DNA of 64,000 nt, taken from the NCBI GenBank assembly GCA_002440665.1, contig DJUX01000036.1:1-64000 (forward strand). The letters run 5' to 3'. The DNA is from Dechloromonas sp. UBA6271. GTDB taxonomy: Bacteria > Pseudomonadota > Gammaproteobacteria > Burkholderiales > Rhodocyclaceae. Of this stretch, positions 57,148 to 64,000 are shown piece after piece (position 1 is the stretch's first letter; every line of letters starts with the position of its first letter). The position numbers and the translations under genes were made by a program. Below the pieces are notes generated by a model that had not been told where the DNA came from, made no database searches, and saw nothing but the letters and a program-made list of their open reading frames with translations.

Positions 57148-57721
57148 CGGGCACCTCGCGCAGGACGATGACCTGATCGCAGACCTGCGCCACGAAATCG
57201 TGATCGTGGCTGACCAGCACCACCCCACCGCCGGATGCCACACGCTCGCGCAGCGCGGTGACGAGGTGGGCAACGCCGGCCGCGTCGAGATTGTTGGTCG
57301 GCTCGTCGAGCAGGACGAGGTCGGCCGGCGCCTGCAGAATAGCCCACAGCGCGAGGTAATGCCGCTGTCCGCCGGACAGGCGGTCGAGCCGCAGATCGAG
57401 GCGCCCGCCCAACCACGGCGGCAGGCCGTCCGCCGGCGCGGCGGTAAGCTCCAGCAGTTCGCGCCCGGTCAACGGCACGCCGGCGACCGGCGGCACATCC
57501 TGCGTCTGCAGCGCCAGGCGCAGGCCGGGGCGCATTTCCAGCAGCCCGGAAAAAACCCGGGCCCTGCCCGCCAGCGCCGACAGAATGGTGGTCTTGCCGA
57601 CCCCGTTGGGTCCGGTCAACCCGAGAATCCGGCCATTTTCCAGGACGAAATGGAGCGGCGCCGTGGCCGGCCCCTGCCAGCCGGCCACCAGCGCCCGGGC
57701 GCGCAGCAGCGGCGCGCTCAA
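57137..57721 (-). CDS. znuC: Zinc-type ABC transporter ATP-binding protein
   Basis: 194-residue ABC ATPase: Walker A GPNGVGKTTIL, signature LSGGQRHYLAL, Walker B VLLDEPTNNLD, switch histidine VSHDHDF. Shorter than typical ZnuC (about 250). The start is inferred as TTG 57721, which overlaps the znuA stop (TTGA); no ATG upstream fits. Longer readings of the frame run into znuA. Confidence 0.87.
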   Translation of the reverse strand: MSAPLLRARALVAGWQGPATAPLHFVLENGRILGLTGPNGVGKTTILSALAGRARVFSGLLEMRPGLRLALQTQDVPPVAGVPLTGRELLELTAAPADGLPPWLGGRLDLRLDRLSGGQRHYLALWAILQAPADLVLLDEPTNNLDAAGVAHLVTALRERVASGGGVVLVSHDHDFVAQVCDQVIVLREVPDVV

Positions 57722-58614
57722 TTCAGGCCTTTCAGCAGCCGCCGGATGGTGTCGTCGAAGAGGCCGTACAGGTCGCCGGCCTCGGGCGACCCGCCCACGG
57801 TGAACGGCAGCATCACCGCCGGAATCCCCGCCTTGCCGGCAATCCACATACTCGGACCATCGCTCTGGTAGGCGGTACGCAGCACCATTCTGGCCGGCGC
57901 GCTCTGCTGGCGGGCGAGCAGGCCGGAGAGATGGCCGCTGCCTGGTTCGACGCCCGGTTTCGGCTCCAGCGTTCCCGTTTCCTTCAGGCCCAGCCAGCGC
58001 GCCAGGTACAAAAAGGAGGCGTGATGCACCAGCACCGGCACCCCGCGCAGCGGCGCCGCATCTTTCTCCCAGCGCGCGATTGCCGCCTGCCATTTGCTGG
58101 CAAAAGCCTGGTAGCCGGCGCGGTAAGCCGCCGCGTTGGGCGGATCGAGTTCGCCGAGACGGGTAGCCAGCGCATCGCCGATCTTCAGCAGATTGCGCGG
58201 GTCGAGCTGGATGTGCGGATTGCCGGCGGCATGCACGTCGCCCTGCGTCCGGTCGAGCGCCACCGGCACGTCGAGCAAAGTAACGTAGCGCGCGGCCTCG
58301 AAATAGCCGGGCTGGCCGCGCTGGATGCCGGCGTTGCCGGAGTCGCGCACGACCAGCGGCAGCCAGCCGGCCTCAAGATCGGCGCCGGTCGCCACCACCA
58401 GCTGGGCGCGCCGGGCCTGCGCCAGCAGCGACGGCCGCGCCTCAATGCGGTGCGGGTCCTGCAGTGCCGTCGTGGCGACGAACACGCTCACCTTGTCGCC
58501 ACCGATCTCGCGCACCAGCGCCCCCCATTCCGGCACCGTAGCGAACACCGGCAGCGCAGCCGCTGCCGGAAACCCCATCGCCACCAGCAACAGCATCGTC
58601 ATCAGTCTGATCAT
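57718..58614 (-). CDS. znuA: Zinc-type ABC transporter substrate-binding protein
   Basis: 298 residues with a signal peptide (MGFPAAAA). Cluster A-I metal-binding protein: histidines in DPHRIEARPS, GNPHIQLDPR and LVHHASFLYL are the likely ligands. It lacks the long His-rich loop of enteric ZnuA. Start at 58614 with GGAGAG upstream. Zinc is favoured over manganese by similarity and by the linked outer-membrane and Cys/His proteins, but is not proven. Confidence 0.85.
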   Translation of the reverse strand: MIRLMTMLLLVAMGFPAAAALPVFATVPEWGALVREIGGDKVSVFVATTALQDPHRIEARPSLLAQARRAQLVVATGADLEAGWLPLVVRDSGNAGIQRGQPGYFEAARYVTLLDVPVALDRTQGDVHAAGNPHIQLDPRNLLKIGDALATRLGELDPPNAAAYRAGYQAFASKWQAAIARWEKDAAPLRGVPVLVHHASFLYLARWLGLKETGTLEPKPGVEPGSGHLSGLLARQQSAPARMVLRTAYQSDGPSMWIAGKAGIPAVMLPFTVGGSPEAGDLYGLFDDTIRRLLKGLN

Positions 58615-58625
58615 TGCCGCTCTCC

Positions 58626-60032
58626 TCAGAACTTGTGCACGCCATGAGCGCCGAGGCTCATGATGTACTGGACTATCCACTGATTATCGGTGATTCCCGC
58701 CATCGACTTGTCCTGGGCATATTGCAGGCGGACCCGCGAAAACTCGCTCCAGCTGTAATCGACCATCGCCGTCGCCCGCTTCGGCCGGTAGTCCTGGACC
58801 GTCAGATTGAGCGCATTGGCGCCGAGATTCTGGCGCCCGCTGTCGAGCTGGTCGTAACGCAGGCCGGCGCGCCATTCGGGCGTGAACTGGAAGACGCCCT
58901 GTGCGTACCAGCCGCTCTGGCGCGTGTCGTAATCGCCAGTCACCGGCGTCGCGCAGGCATTGCCTACCCCCGCGTTGTCGGTGCAGGTCAGATCGCCCTT
59001 GTCCTGGCGCACGAAGTATTCACTCTGGAACTTGAAGTTCTGATACTTCGGGTTACCGTTCGGCGCCCACTTCCAGACGAAATCGGCCAGCCAGGTCGCC
59101 GTGTCGCCATTGAATATCCCTTGGGCCTGCAGGCCGTTGATATCGACGAAATCGGCCTCGCGGTCGCTGGCCGAGGTGTTCAGGTACGAAACGCCGGCCC
59201 GCCAGCTGTTGGCGACACCGAGATCGTCGCCGAGGTGTGCATACACGGCCCAGGCGCCGGCACCATTTTTATTGCTGTCGGTGCCCGGGAAATTGGCGCC
59301 GCGCCCGACTTCGGCACCGAATTCGAGGAATACCGGCGTCGGCGCCAGCCACTTGAGCTGCAGGCCGTCTTCGCGGAAGCTCGCCTCCTGGCCGAACAGC
59401 GCGTTGTACATCAAGGGCGCGTTGGCGAAATCCCATTGATGCGGATGCTGTTCGTTCAGGTAACCGATGCCCGAGCGGTAACGGCCACCCCGAAGCCCGA
59501 CGCCATGGCCGATGGCCAGGGACTGGAACCACGCTTCTTCGACTTCCACCGCTTCATCCTGCACCGCGAAGATGGCCTGTCCGCGCCAATAGGGATCGAT
59601 GCCGGCGCTGAAAATCAGCTCGGTATGGTTGAGCGAGAAGCCGCGCGTGCTGATGCCCTTGCCGTGATCGTCATGACCGCCGGCTGGCCAGAAACCGGTG
59701 ATGGTTCGATCGGGGACATTCTTCATCTGCGCATACTGCCCCTGCAGGATCAGCGACACCTCCGGGTTGAACGCATTGGCTGAAGTGGCCGGAACCGCTG
59801 GCGGCGACGTTTCCGCCATTACCGGCCGTGCCTCGGTTTGCGGCGCCGGCCTGGCTTTCACGTCAGCCTCGGCCTGGGCAAGCCGCTGTTCGAGTGCGGC
59901 GATACGCTGCTCGTAGGATTTTTTCATCTCGTCGATCTGGCTGCGAATGGCGGCGAGATCGGCATCGCTGGCGGCTTGCGCGCCGCACGAGGCGGCAAGC
60001 AACGCAGCCACGGCAAATGGCTTGTGCAACAT
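58626..60032 (-). CDS. Outer-membrane beta-barrel protein linked to znuABC
   Basis: 468 residues with a signal peptide (ASCGAQA|ASD). An N-terminal coiled coil (IRSQIDEMKKSYEQRIAALE) probably trimerises or reaches the cell wall. A long amphipathic beta-rich region follows, with aromatic girdle residues and a C-terminal HKF ending in Phe. Contains two cysteines in LTCTDNAGVGNACA. 11 bases before znuA. Probably a porin-like channel for metal uptake; not TonB-dependent, as no plug domain is seen. Confidence 0.78.
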   Translation of the reverse strand: MLHKPFAVAALLAASCGAQAASDADLAAIRSQIDEMKKSYEQRIAALEQRLAQAEADVKARPAPQTEARPVMAETSPPAVPATSANAFNPEVSLILQGQYAQMKNVPDRTITGFWPAGGHDDHGKGISTRGFSLNHTELIFSAGIDPYWRGQAIFAVQDEAVEVEEAWFQSLAIGHGVGLRGGRYRSGIGYLNEQHPHQWDFANAPLMYNALFGQEASFREDGLQLKWLAPTPVFLEFGAEVGRGANFPGTDSNKNGAGAWAVYAHLGDDLGVANSWRAGVSYLNTSASDREADFVDINGLQAQGIFNGDTATWLADFVWKWAPNGNPKYQNFKFQSEYFVRQDKGDLTCTDNAGVGNACATPVTGDYDTRQSGWYAQGVFQFTPEWRAGLRYDQLDSGRQNLGANALNLTVQDYRPKRATAMVDYSWSEFSRVRLQYAQDKSMAGITDNQWIVQYIMSLGAHGVHKF

Positions 60033-60076
60033 GGATTTCTCCTGAAAACGCAATAAACGTGACCGCAGGCGCAATG

Positions 60077-60098
60077 GCTGCGGTCGACGGCTAAAAGG
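60077..60098 (+). repeat. Partial dispersed repeat in the zinc operon
   Basis: TGCGGTCGAC (60079-60088) with a short tail GGCTAAAAGGAG, in the gap between the Cys/His protein and the outer-membrane protein. Confidence 0.4.
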
Positions 60099-60107
60099 AG
60101 GGCGTTT

Positions 60108-60389
60108 TCAGGCGATGGGCGGGCCGCGCTGCGGTGCCGCAGGCGGTGGCAAGGCACTGCGGGCATGGGTATGCAGCGCTTCGGGGACGAGTAGCGGAAC
60201 GATGACCGGCGGCAAGGCCGCCAGCGACGGCAGGCCGGCGCCGAGGTCGTGCGCCGCCAGACAGAGTTCGCAGGTGTGCGCCGGCAACCCGCTCTCGTTG
60301 TCCATCGCATGCCCGACGGCATGCGCCCCTGCCGCCAACTGGGCGAAGAAGAGAATGGCAACGAGAAGGAGATGGCGCAACGGATTCAC
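60108..60389 (-). CDS. Small exported Cys/His protein (DUF2946-like)
   Basis: 93 residues: signal or anchor helix (LLLVAILFFAQLAAGAHA), then HTCELCLAAHDLGAGLP with a CxxC and several histidines, and a Pro-rich tail. Resembles DUF2946-type proteins found near metal uptake genes. GTG start at 60389, weak ribosome binding site, 9 bases after the methyltransferase stop. Likely first gene of the zinc operon. Confidence 0.65.
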   Translation of the reverse strand: MNPLRHLLLVAILFFAQLAAGAHAVGHAMDNESGLPAHTCELCLAAHDLGAGLPSLAALPPVIVPLLVPEALHTHARSALPPPAAPQRGPPIA

Positions 60390-60398
60390 GAACTGTGT

Positions 60399-61592
60399 TT
60401 AATCGACCTGGACGAACAAGCCTTTGAGATATTCGCCTTCCGGGAAGTTCAAGGCAATCGGATGATCGGCGGCCCCGGCCAAGCGGCGCACGATGCGCGC
60501 CGCACGGCCGGCGTCATGCGCGGCACCGGCGACGATCTTCTGGAACAGCTCCAGTCCGATGCCACCGGAACACGAATAGGTCATCAGCAGGCCGCCCGGC
60601 TTGAGCAGCCGGCAGCCGAGCACGTTGATGTCCTTGTAGGCGCGCGCCGCGCGCTCGGCATGGGCGGCCGAGGGGGCGAACTTGGGCGGATCGAGGACGA
60701 TCAGGTCGAACAGCCGGCCGTCCTTGCGGAAGTCGCGCAGCGCCTGGAAGACGTCGGCTTCCCGCCACTCGGCGCGTTCGGCCGGCAGTTGCGGATTGAG
60801 CGCCAGATTGGCCTGTGCCTGCGCCAGCGCCGGGCCGGAGGAATCGATCGACAGCACGCTCGCCGCGCCACCGGCTAGCGCCTGGAGAGAGAAGCCACCG
60901 GTGTAGCAGAAGCAGTTGAGGACGTCCTTGCCGGCCGCCAGTTGGCCGAGCAGGGCACGGTTGTCGCGCTGGTCGAGGTAAAAACCGGTTTTATGCCCGC
61001 CGGCGATGTCAACCGCGAGGGTCACGCCATTCTCCGCGATAGTCAGCGGCGCCGTCGGCGCTTCGCCGTGCAGCCAGCCGGTGGTCGGTTCCAGCCCTTC
61101 CAGCCCGCGCACGTCGGAATCGGAACGCTCGTAAATACGCGCACAGCCGGTCGCCTTGACGAGGCCGGCGACGATCGCCTTGCGCCACTTGTCGGCGCCG
61201 GCCGAGGTCAGTTGCACAACCACTGTGTCGCCGTACTGGTCGGCAATGACGCCGGGCAAGCCATCCGATTCGGCGTGGATCAGGCGCAGACCCTGTTGCC
61301 CGCGCAATTCCGGGAGCGCCTGACGGCGTTCAACGGCGGCGGCGATGCGGCGCTTGAAGAAGGCGTCGTCGACCGATTCGTCGGCATCGAAGGTCCAGAA
61401 GCGGGCACGGATCTGCGATTGCGGGCTGTACGCTGCACGCCCCAGCGGGCGCAGGTTGTCGGCCAGCACCTCGACCGTGTCGCCCGGCCGCGCGCGGCCT
61501 TCCAGCCGCCCGACCGAGCCGGCGAACAGCCACGGATGATGTTGCTTGAACGCGGAGCGTTCCTTGCCCGGCAGAAGAATCAGCTGCGCCAT
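60399..61592 (-). CDS. rlmI: Class I SAM-dependent rRNA methyltransferase (RlmI-like)
   Basis: 397 residues. N-terminal PUA domain (LILLPGKERSAFKQHHPWLF), then a Rossmann methyltransferase with VLNCFCYTGGFSLQA for SAM binding, IVLDPPKFAPS and the YSCSGGI cysteine. The family makes 5-methylcytosine at position 1962 of 23S rRNA. GGGAAA precedes the ATG. Directly upstream of the zinc operon with only a 9-base gap. Confidence 0.9.
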   Translation of the reverse strand: MAQLILLPGKERSAFKQHHPWLFAGSVGRLEGRARPGDTVEVLADNLRPLGRAAYSPQSQIRARFWTFDADESVDDAFFKRRIAAAVERRQALPELRGQQGLRLIHAESDGLPGVIADQYGDTVVVQLTSAGADKWRKAIVAGLVKATGCARIYERSDSDVRGLEGLEPTTGWLHGEAPTAPLTIAENGVTLAVDIAGGHKTGFYLDQRDNRALLGQLAAGKDVLNCFCYTGGFSLQALAGGAASVLSIDSSGPALAQAQANLALNPQLPAERAEWREADVFQALRDFRKDGRLFDLIVLDPPKFAPSAAHAERAARAYKDINVLGCRLLKPGGLLMTYSCSGGIGLELFQKIVAGAAHDAGRAARIVRRLAGAADHPIALNFPEGEYLKGLFVQVD

Positions 61593-61618
61593 GTCTTTCC
61601 CGACCTCAAATGCAAGAA

Positions 61619-61646
61619 GCCCCGGTTACCTTGCGGCAACCGGGGC
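61619..61646 (-). terminator. Hairpin downstream of the small basic protein gene
   Basis: GCCCCGGTTACC / GGCAACCGGGGC stem-loop between the small gene and the methyltransferase; followed on the minus strand by TTCTTGCATTTG, so a weak terminator. Confidence 0.55.
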
Positions 61647-61665
61647 CCGATGATACTGAACAGGC

Positions 61666-61818
61666 TTAAGCGCCCAGCGCCTTACGATTGCGCGAATGGC
61701 ATTCAGCGGCATAGATGACCTTGAACATGGTCTTGCCGGTGCCCTTGAACAGGCGCTTGCTGGACTTGGAAATACTGCGGCGTTCCAGGGAAGAACGGCG
61801 GGTGCGGTTGACAGCCAT
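61666..61818 (-). CDS. 50-residue basic protein, unknown function
   Basis: ATG at 61818 preceded by AAGGAG at ideal spacing, TAA at 61666-61668. It begins MAVNRTRRSSLERRSISK and ends NRKALGA: about a third Arg/Lys, with one Cys and His near the end (AAECHSRNRK). The composition resembles ribosome- or nucleic-acid-binding small proteins, but I do not recognise it. A hairpin follows the gene and a dispersed repeat precedes it. Confidence rests on the strong ribosome binding site and compact boundaries. Confidence 0.65.
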   Translation of the reverse strand: MAVNRTRRSSLERRSISKSSKRLFKGTGKTMFKVIYAAECHSRNRKALGA

Positions 61819-61894
61819 GACTAACTCCTTGATTCCGGCGAATTTTCAAACCGCTAATCATAGAGGCTGGCAGCACCGACGTCAATTGAAGTCT

Positions 61895-61927
61895 GATTTT
61901 CGGTCATTTTCGGCAGTCGACCGCAAC
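61895..61927 (-). repeat. Dispersed repeat copy abutting xerC stop
   Basis: Minus-strand GTTGCGGTCGAC (61916-61927) followed by TGCCGAAAATGACCGAAAAT, which shows a tandem CCGAAAA. It lies 3 bases past the xerC stop. Confidence 0.78.
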
Positions 61928-61930
61928 CGG

Positions 61931-62824
61931 CTATCTTTTCGCCCGCGGATGGGTGCTGTCGTACACCTTCGCCAGATGCTGGAAATCGAGGTGGGTATAG
62001 ACCTGCGTCGAGGCGATGCTGGCATGGCCGAGCATCTCCTGCACCGCGCGCAGATCGCCCGACGACTGCAGGACGTGTGAGGCGAAGGAATGGCGCAGCA
62101 TGTGCGGATGGACGTGGCGTGGCAGCCCGGCGCGCAGCGCCTGCCGGCCGAGGCGGTCCTGGATCGAACGATGGCTCAGGCGCGCACCGCGCCGGCTGAC
62201 GAAGAGCGCCGGTTCGTCGGTGGCGGCCAGTTGCACGCGCAAGTCGCGCCACGCCGCCAGCGCCTCACGGGCCTTGGCGCCGACCGGCACGATGCGCGCC
62301 TTGCTGCGCTTGCCGAGCACCCTTACCTCGCCTTCGAGCAACGCGCTTTCCAGCGCATCGACATCAAAGGCCGCGAGTTCGGCCAGGCGCAAGCCCGACG
62401 AATAAAGAAGCTCGAACATCGCCACATCGCGCGCCGCCAGGGCCGGGTCGTCATCGCCCTCGGGGGCCAGCAGCACCGCTGCCTCGTCGACCGAAAGCGC
62501 CTTGGGCAGCAGCCTGGGCGATTTCGGCGGGCGCACCCCGTCGCAGGGATTGGCGGCCACCAGGTTGCGTTGTCCGAGCCAGCCGAAGTAGCCGCGCCAG
62601 GCCGACAGCATGCGGCCGAGCGAGCGCCCGGACAAACCCTGGGCATGGAGCTGGGCGACAAAGCGGCGGATCTGGTGTACCTGTAATGCTGCCAGGCCGA
62701 CATCGCCGGCCAGCGCCAGCAGTCGCGTCAGGTCGCGCCGGTAATTGCCGATGGTGTGCGGGGACTGCCGGCGCTGTTCGGCCAGTTCGGCCAGATAGTC
62801 ATCGACAGTCGCCGCGGCGTTCAC
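61931..62824 (-). CDS. xerC: Tyrosine recombinase XerC
   Basis: Site-specific recombinase that resolves chromosome dimers at dif with XerD. 297 residues. Catalytic residues: Arg in SSGLRLAEL, Lys in GKRSKAR, HxxR in HPHMLRHSFASH, His in LGHASIAST and nucleophile Tyr in QVYTHLD. Start is GTG 62824, overlapping the DUF484 stop (GTGA). The neighbourhood dapF-DUF484-xerC is the classic proteobacterial order. Confidence 0.94.
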   Translation of the reverse strand: MNAAATVDDYLAELAEQRRQSPHTIGNYRRDLTRLLALAGDVGLAALQVHQIRRFVAQLHAQGLSGRSLGRMLSAWRGYFGWLGQRNLVAANPCDGVRPPKSPRLLPKALSVDEAAVLLAPEGDDDPALAARDVAMFELLYSSGLRLAELAAFDVDALESALLEGEVRVLGKRSKARIVPVGAKAREALAAWRDLRVQLAATDEPALFVSRRGARLSHRSIQDRLGRQALRAGLPRHVHPHMLRHSFASHVLQSSGDLRAVQEMLGHASIASTQVYTHLDFQHLAKVYDSTHPRAKR

Positions 62825-63492
62825 TGGACTGGCTTGGCGACGCGCATCAGGGCGGCGGAGAGCATTTCGCCCATGCGTTCGAGATAGAGGACACCCATCT
62901 CGCCATAGAAACGCTGCGCATCCTCGCTGCCGAGCGCCAGCATGCCGATCGTCGTGCCGCCATCGCAGAGGGCGATCAGCGCCTGCGAACGGATGTGCGC
63001 CGCGTGTTCGCCGAACCAGGCGGCGGTGCCGAAGCCGGAAGTCGAACCGCAGTAGGGGTGGGCCAGGGTTTCGGCAAAAACCTGCAGTTCCGGCGCCACG
63101 GTGGCGAATTCCGGCAGTTCGTCGACACCAGCGGGTTTCTGCCACAGACTCAGGGCCACATGCGGCACCGAAAAATCATCACGCAGATGAAAACGCAGCA
63201 GGTGGATCACCGCCGGAAAGGTTTCCACCGCGATCAGCCCTACGGCAAGGCGGTGCACCTTTTCGCTGATCGCGTCGTTTTCCTCGCCGAAGGCGATGAG
63301 TTCGGCCAGTTTGCTCTCGGTCTGCCGGTTTTTCTCGCGCAGGGTCAGCATCTGCCGCTCGGCCAGTGAAACCGCGCGCCCGCCATGCGGGTGCGGGACA
63401 TAAATCTGCGCCAGCAGATCGGCATACTGCTCGAAAAATCCGGGGTTGGTCTTCAGGTATTCGGCGACATCTTCGGCGAAGGGTGCGCTCAT
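62821..63492 (-). CDS. DUF484 family protein
   Basis: 223 residues with an N-terminal helical region (EDVAEYLKTNPGFFEQYADLL) containing the family signature HPHGGRAVSLAERQM, and a GAF-like C-terminal domain. Function unknown; nearly always between dapF and xerC. ATG overlaps the dapF stop (ATGA). Confidence 0.92.
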   Translation of the reverse strand: MSAPFAEDVAEYLKTNPGFFEQYADLLAQIYVPHPHGGRAVSLAERQMLTLREKNRQTESKLAELIAFGEENDAISEKVHRLAVGLIAVETFPAVIHLLRFHLRDDFSVPHVALSLWQKPAGVDELPEFATVAPELQVFAETLAHPYCGSTSGFGTAAWFGEHAAHIRSQALIALCDGGTTIGMLALGSEDAQRFYGEMGVLYLERMGEMLSAALMRVAKPVQ

Positions 63493-64000
63493 AGTTCGAT
63501 TTCTCCAGTGAAAACAGTGACTGCCGGGCCGCTCATCAGCACCGGCCGGCTCGGGCCGCCCCAGGCGATGTTCAGGTCGCCGCCGCGTGTCGTCACGCGC
63601 ACCGGCGAATCGAGCAGGCCGCGACGGATGCCGGTCACCACCGCCGCACAGGCGCCGGTGCCGCAGGCCAGCGTCTCGCCCGAGCCGCGCTCGAAGACGC
63701 GCAGCCTGATGGCGTGGCGATCCACGACCTGCATGAAACCGGCGTTGACGCGCTGCGGGAAGCGTTCGTGATTTTCGATCAGCGGACCGTGTTCGCCCAC
63801 CGGCGCGCTGTCGACGCTGGCGACGACCTGCACGGCGTGCGGGTTGCCCATCGAGACGACACTGATCTCCAGCGTTTCGTCGGCCACGTCGAGGTTGTAG
63901 ATGACGACATCGTCGTCGTGCAGGAACGGGATTTCGTTCGGCAAAAAGCGGGGAATTCCCATGTCGACCGTGACATTGCCGTTACCTTCGAGACGCGGGG
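63489..64000 (-). CDS. dapF: Diaminopimelate epimerase, 5' end outside window
   Basis: C-terminal part of the LL- to meso-diaminopimelate epimerase. Reads to the window edge without a start: VTVDMGIPRF continues upstream in frame. Contains VSMGNPHAVQVV and one of the two catalytic cysteines in LACGTGACAA; the other lies beyond the window. Provides the substrate for lysA and peptidoglycan. Confidence 0.94.
   Translation of the reverse strand, partial: PRLEGNGNVTVDMGIPRFLPNEIPFLHDDDVVIYNLDVADETLEISVVSMGNPHAVQVVASVDSAPVGEHGPLIENHERFPQRVNAGFMQVVDRHAIRLRVFERGSGETLACGTGACAAVVTGIRRGLLDSPVRVTTRGGDLNIAWGGPSRPVLMSGPAVTVFTGEIEL

Overview
The window reads as a chromosomal segment of a GC-rich betaproteobacterium. 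The gene families and neighbourhoods (complete Sox cluster, pilMNOPQ-aroKB-gltBD, prkA-yeaH-spoVR, fused isobutyryl-CoA mutase) suggest a relative of Rhodocyclales such as Dechloromonas or Azonexus. That placement is an inference from gene content, not a database result. I saw no rRNA, tRNA, CRISPR array, prophage or insertion sequence.

Layout. 0-4.5 kb: icmF, divergent from an AraC-type regulator. 4.7-13.4 kb, minus strand: an EF-G-like GTPase, a small membrane protein and glmU, then the stress operon prkA-yeaH-spoVR. 13.4-15.5 kb: a decaying arginase / ornithine aminotransferase locus with frameshifts, an in-frame stop and an internal deletion. 15.6-28.6 kb, minus strand: gltD-gltB, aroB-aroK and the type IV pilus assembly operon pilQPONM. 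28.7-39.2 kb, mostly plus strand: PBP1A, cyaY (minus), then a tightly overlapping lptM-lysA-RND adaptor-RND pump operon, a YeeE/TsuA-type sulfur transporter and a PIN-domain membrane protein.

39.2-51.3 kb is a sulfur-oxidation island. On the minus strand, arsR-soxC-D-Y-Z-A-X-B-rhodanese encodes a complete thiosulfate-oxidising Sox system including the sulfane dehydrogenase SoxCD. Divergent from it are a monoheme cytochrome and a flavocytochrome-c sulfide dehydrogenase flavoprotein. Next come a cytochrome c4, a SoxH-like metallo-hydrolase, another monoheme cytochrome and a SoxW-like thioredoxin. Together they would oxidise sulfide and thiosulfate in the periplasm and pass electrons to c-type cytochromes, probably under an ArsR-family thiol sensor.

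51.5-64 kb: an AT-richer orphan gene, an AEC transporter with hslU-hslV, a tandem STAS protein, a zinc-type ABC transporter (znuABC) with an outer-membrane barrel and a small Cys/His protein, an rRNA methyltransferase, a 50-residue basic protein, and xerC-DUF484-dapF (dapF runs off the window).

The most unusual signal is a dispersed short repeat. The exact 12-mer GTTGCGGTCGAC occurs eight times in 64 kb (about 0.008 expected under equal base frequencies). In seven of these it is followed by an A/T-rich tail of about 20 bases. Copies sit against gene ends and start codons, and also inside hslU, soxD and aroB, where they are read through in frame.
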